Shown: positions 11,436 to 21,400 of the stretch, one piece after another | How positions within the stretch are numbered: position 1 is the first letter of the stretch | Layout: the number at the start of each line of letters is the position of its first letter | Assembly (NCBI GenBank): GCA_947184155.2 | Contig: CAMXCT020000260.1 | Span: forward strand, 62,001 to 126,000 | Direction of reading: 5' to 3' | From: Cladocopium goreaui | Lineage: Eukaryota; Sar; Dinophyceae; Suessiales; Symbiodiniaceae | Length of the DNA: 64,000 bases | The notes under the pieces: model-generated | Told to the model about the DNA's origin: nothing | Databases searched by the model: none | The model's input: only the letters and a program-made list of their open reading frames with translations | Translations under genes and position numbers: made by a program

Positions 11436-11457
11436 GCTGGAGCTGATCTGGACGAAA
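11434..11457 (+). CDS. Possible exon of unrecognised gene 1
   Basis: Where the duplicated spacer ends, the sequence turns into an open stretch reading ELELIWTK before a gtatcg donor. It is short and the acceptor is not AG|G. Confidence 0.3.
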
Positions 11458-12190
11458 GTATCGTGGAATGCTAACAACTAGCAACCGCCTTTACTTCGAG
11501 ATACTTCAGCGCAGAGACAAAAAAAACCATGAGCATTGCTTTGGGGGCTGGCTTTCGTCCCCCCCCTTCTCAGGTATATATATATATATATATATACAGT
11601 ATATAATCTACACATATGATGCTATATGTATATGATGATGCATAATATTTTAGAGCCAAGCGAAAAGATCAGAACGAGGGGAAATGAAAGTGGAAAGGAT
11701 TACACATGGGCGAAACATTCACCAGAATCGGGAATCTGATGGGATATAATCTGAGACATGTAATCTAACAATATGATGGGTTATGGGTTTCTCCAAAACA
11801 CTGGGTCATTTACCTTCAAAAAAACTGCCATTTTTGATAAGGACAATGCTGATTAATTATGGGATATTATGGGGCTTGGCGGGTACCGGTTCCGGAAAGT
11901 ACATTGAAATTTGCAACTCCAGGGTTAGCGAACCTAGTTCGCTTCAGATTTCTTTGTGGTGTGTGCAACTCCCACTTAGGGATCTAGGGGTTGCCAACGC
12001 AGATCAAAACCACTTGGATCAGTCTACTAAACACTGAATATCTCTGGGGTGGCCTCCATATCCCACAAAGATATAGAACAAATTTAACATGCCATGCCAC
12101 TCTTTTAGCAGGACATGATTTTTTCGAGCTTTTTGGTGGGGGGGTTGCAGTTGAGATGATCAATTCCATCGCCGGCGAATCGATGCACAG

Positions 12191-12228
12191 ACCTTGGAGC
12201 ACTTTGGGGATGTGAAGAAATCCTTCAC
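12191..12228 (+). CDS. Possible exon of unrecognised gene 1
   Basis: It follows gcacag and reads TLEHFGDVKKSF, with a GC donor giving phase 2 for the next island. The - strand is also open here, so the call is weak. Confidence 0.35.
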
Positions 12229-12278
12229 GCCCTGTGAAGACTTCTACGCTGGGAATCTCAGCTGCGGTGGTTGATGGA

Positions 12279-12337
12279 GGTGATGGCAAGGTGATGGCAA
12301 GGTGATGGCAAGGTGATGGCAAGGTGATGGCAAGGTG
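12279..12337. repeat. 11-bp tandem repeat GGTGATGGCAA
   Basis: Five copies of ggtgatggcaa stand directly after the exon-like island at 12191. Confidence 0.9.
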
Positions 12338-12783
12338 GTAGTCTCAGATGCAAGGTGTTATTCCCCCCGGGTTAATATATGTTTGTTAGTTGACAAATTG
12401 CATCAAATTTCTTTACCCATATAGACATATCATGCTATATCTACCAGTCTACCATGAGCCCTGGTTGTGTTAGCTTCAAAAGCAGCTTTGCTACGTATGT
12501 GCTTTTTGTTGCCTGTTTTGTATGGGCTCGATGTTTTTTCTCAAGTGGCTGAAACGACAAGTCAGGTTCAAACTTCAAGCAGGAATGAGACCCTCTAGCT
12601 GTGTTTTTTGTCATTCAAACAAAATGGCTGTGATTCAGGGGTGCTCCAAAGTATTGTAGGTAAATGCCACAACGGAAGCGTTATTTGCCATTTTACCTCT
12701 ACATTTAGCCACTTTCCCCCCCTGTGTTTGCTCCGTTGGGAGCAACCCGGTGATTTCCTTCCCAGCTTGGTCCTTGCTCTAAG

Positions 12784-12833
12784 GATACCACCGCGTGCGC
12801 AGCGGGATGACAGCAGGCTGAAGCAGATATGGG
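12784..12833 (+). CDS. Exon of unrecognised gene 1
   Basis: The acceptor is taag|gat. The frame reads IPPRAQRDDSRLKQIW. It ends at a GA donor (tggg|gatggc), which joins in phase to the next exon to make IW-G-IRPG. Confidence 0.55.
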
Positions 12834-13276
12834 GATGGCTTCAAGCCATAAAGCCTTTGATTTTTTTTTTGGGTGGGGATGAATTTCCATTTACCAGCTA
12901 TGTTGACGAGAACTAGAGGGTGCACAAGGTTTTGACTGACCCCCATATGTGGAGTCAAACTGTTGACAGAGATATGTTAAGTTGTCTTTGACGCTGTGGC
13001 GGGTGTTGGTGAAGATTGAGTAGCACTGAATGAGAGGTCTGATGGAAGAACTCAGAATCCATCAACATGATTCTATATGTAGTTATTACACTCTTGGCTG
13101 CTTTACTTTATTTTACCTCTAATTACATGTTTGTCACTGCCTTTTCTGTGCATTTTTTGAATTTGCAGATGTTTTTGTTGGATGATTTTGCATATGTAGA
13201 GCCCTGTTGAGAATTGATAAGGGACTCTTTCATTACATATTCCACCTGGCTGCAACCAGCGCAATGCGGATGAGAG

Positions 13277-13362
13277 GTATCCGCCCTGGCACAAAGGTGT
13301 TGAATGTCTGGGCGTCCTTCCTGTCAGAGACTGAGGAAACGGGACAGAAAACGCAGATCTAA
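13277..13362 (+). CDS. Terminal exon of unrecognised gene 1
   Basis: The acceptor is gagag|gta. The frame reads IRPGTKVLNVWASFLSETEE then TGQKTQI and a TAA stop at 13360-13362, with clear GC3 preference. It marks a gene end, because a new ATG in good context follows at 13997. Confidence 0.6.
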
Positions 13363-13390
13363 GGTACAATGTGGTGCTCCCCAGTGATGT

Positions 13391-13487
13391 TTGTTGGTTT
13401 ATAAGCCCCAGTAACTATAGTTATAAGTACCATAAACCATAGGTATTGGCGTTATAAACCAACTTAGCTATCTAGGGGCCCCACTGT
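13391..13487. repeat. Family E inverted-repeat element
   Basis: The arms are ttggtttataagccccagta and ggcgttataaaccaac. The interior has ttataagtaccataaacc. It lies in the short gap after gene 1. Confidence 0.75.
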
Positions 13488-13996
13488 GTATCATTTGAAA
13501 CTTCTCTGTTGACCAAAACAATATTTTCACACTTTGATCATATGATCACACATTTCATGATAATCATAGAATATATATATATATATAGAGATGTATATGT
13601 TTGATAATCATAATAGTGGATATATATATATACACCTCCTACCGTTTGTTTGCCGGATTGTTTCCAAATCCAACAAAAAACATTCCTCACCAAGTCCAAA
13701 CGCTTGCCCTTGTTGTGACATTGGATGTCCCTTCTTGTGGTATGGGTCAAAATCCATGGAGTTTCATTCAACTGGTTTTCACCATTTTAGTATTGCAAAA
13801 AAACATTGGTTTTGGATGATTGAACATGTAATTCATTCTTAAATTGTAAAAAACATCCATTTCAGAAGCAACCCTTCTATGATCAGGAAGCAATAGAAGT
13901 GTCACAATCTAGGTAATGGCGCCCATCTATGATCATTAAATTTGGCGTTTTTTTCTTTTATTCCACCAGGGTGCCATTGTCAACTGAGCAATACCC

Positions 13997-14072
13997 ATGG
14001 CAACGGATGCTGACTCAGATGCCATTGGAAGAACATCTTCAACATCTGTGTCCATCTTGGCATCCTCCAGAG
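13997..14072 (+). CDS. Methyltransferase gene, putative first exon
   Basis: ATG at 13997 opens [20 protein letters not shown]. The upstream ttccaccag|g at 13969 could be the trans-splice acceptor, giving a 27-nt leader. The 3' end is a GC donor at 14073. Confidence 0.5.
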
Positions 14073-17000
14073 GCACAGAACATACGTTTTTGTTGTTTGC
14101 TTTGGTATGTTGGTTCCAGGACATAGGAAAACGGAAACGCTGAAACACGCTTCAAATTTTTGGGTGCCACACAACCCAGAATTTTGGGAATTGTTTCGCA
14201 CTGGATTTCCTAATATTTCGCTCACAAGTTTGAAGCATGGCGATGTGGGGACACATGACACAGATATCATCTGCTTGGATTGTAGTGCTTTAAAGAATTT
14301 GCACCGGACCGACAAGGCCTATGGGATGGTCCTTGGGATGGTAATCTCATGTTTTCTGCGTTAAGACAGAAGGCAAAATCAGTTCAGGCCAAGTTTGACT
14401 TGACAAGATAGCCACTTCTGAAGTCTAGTGACTATAGTCATTTGGTCACTGTGAGTTTTCAACCATCCAGTCCGCTGGGTGCAAAATTGTGGGCCATTCG
14501 GATTGAAATTGGCATGCCCAAACCAATAGTTTACCCTAGTAGCTGAACACTAATTTTGAATAATTTTGGGTCCTTCATTTCAAGAAATCTTCTGCTTGGT
14601 TGGTGGTTTGGTGCTTTGAAATATCTTGTTTTTCCATCTTAATGGGAGTGATGGTAACCCATTGACAGTCCTACTTGGGGGTTTCCAAAATCATGGGGGG
14701 ACCCCTAAACCATCCACTTTAATCGGGCGTTTTCCATTAATCCACTGGTTGGTGGTTTGGAACCATGGAATTTTATGATTTTCCATTCAGTTGGCAATCA
14801 TCATCATCCCAACTGACTTTCACTCCATCATGTTTCAGAGGGGTAGGGCTCAACCACCAACCAGACTACAGTGTATCATGTTATACCAAGATATCTCCCA
14901 TAATCCCTACAGTTATGGCCATTTATTAGTTATAACTGGTTATAAATGGGATTATACATTCTATAAATGGGGTTATAAGTACTTATAACTGGTAAAGGGC
15001 CTTAACTGTAGAATAAACCATTATACACCATCCGTTTTCCATTACAAACCATCCAGCTATTGGAGATCTCCCATGGACACCTTCAACGGTTTTTCACCGC
15101 TGTCAGGTCCTGCAGACACCGCAGATTTTGGTGGCGGGCTGTGGATCAGGCGTTTCAATTTTGGTACACCAGCACATCATAATACATTGCCACAACAAAA
15201 ATCATCATCCGATGTGTATACACATCATTACATATTAATATACATATCAATATATATATATGTATTCATTTATTTATTCATTTATTTAGATAGATCTGAT
15301 CTCTTGGACTGAGATAGATGATATCAACCGGACCATATCAACCATATCAACCATCACATGACCACTATGTCAATTTGATATACTCTTTGGTTATTTAACG
15401 CAGCTATGAAACACCAACATTTTTCTTCCATAGCTACCTTGAATAACCAGTGGGTATTGATGATGCTCCAATTCCAACCATAGATTTTATGTGGTGAATT
15501 AGATTGATGATATATATATATATATATGGTCACACACCCCACCAGAACCCCCCGAAGGTATATATTATATATATATATATATATACATCTCTCTCTCCAT
15601 ACATGCACCGTCCAGTAAATTGGCATAGACCCTGAAAACAATCAATTTCTAGTGGAAACTAGTCTTCCAAGCCCGATGACTGCCAGGGTCTATGTTAATT
15701 TACTGGAGGGTACATGTATATGTTATCCATCTGGGTAAATTATAATGACCTCACTGCGACCTCACTCGAAATCATGGTTAATAAGGGAAATCATCCCAAA
15801 ATGGCCTTATTTCAGGTTAGTGAAATATTACAATTTACCCAGATCCATGTATTATATACATATAATGCTCCAACCATGTCCAAGTCATGCCACATTCGCC
15901 GACCTCCGCAGGTCACCAGGTGGCCGTTGAACTTCGCAGCTACAACGGCGCCAGAGTGTTGGCCTTGGATGTCTCCGCCAAGGCCAACACGGTGGTTTTT
16001 CCGGCCTGGTAAACATAGAAAAAAAGCCATAGATGGCCATAGAAATAGTGGATTTACCCATTAAAAATAGTGGATTTAGCCATTTTTTCTATAGTTTTGT
16101 TAAATTACCAGAGTAATTATAGAAATAGTTATGGTGATTTTCCATGATTTTCCATAGTTTTTTGTATGTTTACCAGATGGTCATGGTTGAAAATGGTTCA
16201 TAATAGTATATTATATTGATATATCACCATAGGTATAAGCATAAGTAGTCATAATAATTGTTTTTCTTGGTTGTATCTACGTTGATAATTTCCGCTATGG
16301 TGAGTGTAATATATCCACTTCTGACTGCAAATGCACTCCGAAGCACTTTTTGTTTGGCAATTTCTCTCATGCGGTCTGGTCTGGAACGAAGGAGCAGCCT
16401 GGTTGTATCCAATCCTTTGAGACGATAGGACAGGAATTCACCCTCTGGTAAACATACAAAAAACGAAGGAAAATCACCATGCTATCAATGGGAAAACTCA
16501 CTATTTCGACTGGGCCATCTTCAATAGCTATGTAAACGTTTACCAGAGGGTATATACTTCTCTATTTTTTTGGTAGTTGCTACAGTTATAAAGTTTTATT
16601 TATTCAATCTTGTTCGGTATATGCAATCAAACAGGGGTTGGACCTTTTGAAATCTCTATGGGATCCTTAAAACAGACCAGTTATAGTTATCATGTATTCC
16701 CAAGTTGGTAATGAATATTAGCATATCAATACATATATAAAACAAGTCCATTCCTAATTCCCAAGAAATTCGCAAGTTAGTGGCTATTCAGCTTGATGTT
16801 CCGATTTATTATATTTATGATATTTTCATTTAGTATCATATTCCCAAGTTTGTATATGTATATACATATATATAGACTTACTGGTGCTTAGTAGGGAATT
16901 TTCTGGAATGATCCACAATAACTATGAATAATCATCCCAGCAACCCCCAGCAACCCATCCATTCCCTACGTAAAACGCACCAGTAAGTAGATTAATGTAC

Positions 17001-18305
17001 CCTCTGGTAACATAGCTATGGAAAATCACCATGGAATTAATGGGAAAATCCACTATTGATGGCCATTTTCAATAGCTATTTTGACATAACCAGAGGGTAG
17101 TTTATTGGCCATACGTCCAGCTACACGGAGATTTGATTTTTGTTTCGGATGGGGTTGGCACCACCAGATGGGTAGCCGGATGGCACTAGTGATGCAACGG
17201 CTTCCCTCGTCAGATCGTGGTCGTTTTCAGTTTAACGATGGGCCTATCATTGGTGGTGACTGGAACCATGGAATTTTCCTGGTTAATCTATGGTTAATCT
17301 ATGGTTAATAATGGTTAATAATGGTTAATCTATGGTTAATAATGGTTAATAATTGGAATAACAATATATCTGGTTGGTGGTTTGGAGCATGAATTTGATT
17401 TTCCATTCAGTTGGGAATTTCATCATCCAAACTGACGATGTCATATTTTTCAGAGGGGTTGAAACCTCCAAGCAGATTGGCTTTGGAAGATGATGTCCTC
17501 GATGATATGAACTCTAGATTTGTCGGATGTTCGTCTTCATGTTGGTTTTAACGGTCGAATCGATCTCTATATCAATACATCCATTACATATCATTACATA
17601 TCATTACATATCATTACATATCATTACATATCATTACATATCATTACATATCATTACATATCATTACATATCATTACATATCATTACATATCATTACATA
17701 TCATTACATGCTATGACTATTTTTTTTGTCTCTACCTATGCTCGACTTCACATAAATTGCTGGCACCACAGCACCAATTTTTGACATCCAGACTGTGGCC
17801 GTGGCGTACCGGAAACTCAAAGAGACTCTGTCGCCCGAGGAGTTTGTCGGGATGCCTGGCCAGTTTCACTTCGAAATCTTGTGGAGAATAAGCAACAGTG
17901 TCCCTAAAAATGCTCATTTAATGTGATAAATTAATATAAACTAATATATGATTGATACGGTTTATGTCCTCTTGTATTTGGATTTTTATGGTGCATTGCC
18001 GTTGTGATTCCAGGTGTGATGCTTTGATTATAATATACTACTCTACTCCAGACTTCTGCCATGATGAAGGATGAGAGGCCTGGATTGTGCTTTGCGCTAC
18101 TTCAAGTGATACTAAACAACAAATATACAAATAACAAATAATGAATCTGAAGATACATTGGAGATGCTTTCTGTGATCAGCCACACCGGCAGTAGAATAT
18201 ATGCTGCATATATATATATATACATTTGTATAATCATATGTATATGTATATGTAATTATGTATATGTATATGGGAATGTATATGTATATGTATATGGGAA
18301 TGCTC

Positions 18306-18393
<88 letters not shown>

Positions 18394-18400
18394 GTATGTA

Positions 18401-18455
<55 letters not shown>

Positions 18456-21400
18456 GTATATATATATATATATGTTACTATGTACTAAATATACCAATGA
18501 TGTCTAATGGTACTATTTATATGTGTCCCAAATTTTGTCGTTGTCGCTGTATATAGCATCCCTTCTCGTCAGAGTTTACGTCTAGGCGCGGGTGAGCTTC
18601 ATGGTGGGCGACATCCAGGAACTTTCACCAGGTGCGAGAGGGGCTTTTCAGCGTTGTGACGGTGTTTTCACGGGTAATTATCAGGGGTAGATGATCCTCA
18701 ATGACAAACAGTTGGCTGTTGAACATCTCCATGTTGAAAAAGTCCAAGGAGGGAAGTCATTATTCGCTAGCAGTTGGCCATTTTCAGTAGTTATGAAACA
18801 CATTACCAGAGGGTAATCATCCTCAACTGATAAAAAAGGTTGGTGATTTGGCCAGATGACTGTACCAGGTGGTTTTGGGCACCAACCAACTGGATTCTGT
18901 GCCTAGCAGTCAAAGTCTCAAAGAGATAAGGGAGTTACTTACCCGTTGGGACAAGAAATCATGACGTCGTGACATGGTCTGTTTCATTTTGCAACTCGAT
19001 GGGGTCGCTAGTTCTATCTCCGATCATACATGAACTATGGTCATGAGGGCAGAAAACCATGAAATGGCAGCACGTTTCATCAAAGTCCCAAAGATCTTGA
19101 TTTCACTTTGAATTTATCTAAGATTCCCGCTAATCTTGGCTGCCTGTAAGTCTTCGTTGGCCAAACGATGCCTCTGTGACTCCAGGTCATGCTGCCTTTA
19201 AAAATGGTTTCGACCTTGTGGTCTGCTGTGGGGTTCTGTGCCCTGATAGCAGCCGTGGTGGACGGAAATTTTACTTGGATCCTCGTTATATACATAAGTG
19301 ATTAAGAAATTCATGACCCCCAACATATTGTGTACATAATATATATATATATACACATATTATATATATATACATGTACCATATATAAAATGTGGTTAAT
19401 GATGACGTTATCAACCACTTGCTGGGATCATGGTCCAATGGTGTCCACAAATCATCAGTTGACCAACCAGGATCTGTTTGGATCTTCCACAAGTGGATCA
19501 TGAGATACAAATCTTCACTCATACCAAGATTGCCACATGGGTCAATCTTGGGTACCTTCAACTTGTCAACCCCCAAAAAAAAGCTGAAGGTTCGAGGCAT
19601 TTGAGTAATGAACATGAGTGAACATGTATCAATGGGAATATCCCCCACAAAATATGGCCAAAAATATGGTACAGTACCTCCATTTTAGGATCCTGAAATT
19701 CCCATTGATAGTATATTAATTACATTATAACCATAGTTAATCCATAAACCATATAGTTAATCCATATATAATCCATATATAATCCCATATTCCCATTGAT
19801 CTAGTATCCTGGAATTCCCATTGAATGTAGTTTTTTTTGTGGGATTGAAATGTTGGCCGATCCTTCCGGGCGCCCGGGCGCCAAGGCATCACCTTCCAGA
19901 TCCCGTGGTGGGCTTGCAACGCCTGGCTTCGGTGCTGAAGCCCAAAGTTGGCGCTGGGCACCTCGAGATTTTAACCTGAGGAGTACCCTCTGGTAAACTA
20001 ACATAACTATGGAAGATCACCATTTTTAATGGGAAAACTCACTATGAATGACAATTTTCAATAGCTACGTTAGTTTACCAGAGGGTATAACGGATAAATC
20101 ATGATAAATATCACCAAACATAACGGGAAATGAATGGAAATGATCATGATAGGACAATTATTAATCATATTGTACTGTGGGTTCACCTGAAACTTGTGCG
20201 GTTTTTTTTCGTAGAATCCCATGGTTTTTGAACGTCATTGTTCCGGTCGCTCATGTCCATTCACCAAGATCGCCAGAGCCATTCCCGTCGTGGGGTCATC
20301 ATGGGTTATCCCATATATAACTGGCTTATACCCTCTGGTAATGACTAACAGTTCACGAACTTGAAGCCATGGCCCAGTCGAAATGGTGGATGAATCCCCA
20401 TTGAAAAAGGTGGATCTTTCCAGTTCGTTATGTGGCAGTTTACCAGAGGGTAAATATGGTGAAATTCACCAGTTACAGTGGGATTGATCCGAACCAAGTA
20501 CTGGGGGATGCATCCCACTTTGGTGGTTCAAACTTTATCACTGGGAAGCACATCGGAGTAGGGAAACTGGTGCATTCCAGGATTTGTCTGGTCAACAGGG
20601 TTTCCTGCATTCTTTGTTCCATAAACCAATCCATCACTCATCATGGTTGTTGAATCATATAAATCTATATGTTTGTGGGTTCGGGGATGAAATCATGTTG
20701 AACCACGGATTTCCGCATTGACAGTTTATGAGATGAGTTAAACAAAGACAATTGCTTCGACTGGGAAACTAACTGTTGTTCATATTAAACTATCAGACAT
20801 GACTAGTCTCTAAACGGTTTTGGTAATCATGCAATCGTGAATACCAGTCAATTTACAATGTTTAGCCATGGCTTATCTCTGGTTACCATACCTCTTTGAC
20901 TGGTAAACAGTTTTTTGTTCATATAAAACTATAATGTTCATATAAACAGCATGTTGAACCTTAGATTACCAGACAGTTGCTACATCAGTCCCTTAGGTTT
21001 TGCAGTTGGCGACCTACTCCACCTTAAGCCATCGCACTTGGCAAAGTTCCAAGGTGAGGCATTGGGAACAATCAGGGATCCAACCGTGAAAAATCCGGGA
21101 AACAACGGGATTTCATGGGGATTTCATAGGGATTTAACCATCAAACCTCATGATTTCATTGGATTTCTTGGGGATTGAAGGGTCATTCAACCAACAACCA
21201 TGCAAAAAAAAACCAAGAAAAAAAGGGGTGGTATCATATTATCATATCATATCATATCATCATGATAATTCAGTGTCCGCTAAGGAAGTCACTGTGGTAG
21301 ATTAGATATCGGCCATGGGTAGCCGCAGTGATCCATTGCATCAATCGTGAGGATTGGCTCCGAGAACTGCTCCATCTTTTGCCAGGTGAGACCTGTCCGA

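Noticed and set aside
11984-12322. 112-codon - strand ORF over the island at 12191
   Set aside because: Codon third positions are comparable on both strands. I kept the + reading because it joins its neighbours in phase.
16224-16412. - strand [23 protein letters not shown]...
   Set aside because: It looks mildly coding but is isolated, opposes every other gene and lies in a methyltransferase intron. No family was recognised.
19286-19648. 120-codon - strand ORF
   Set aside because: It spans AT-rich intron sequence between two secure methyltransferase exons and has no codon bias.
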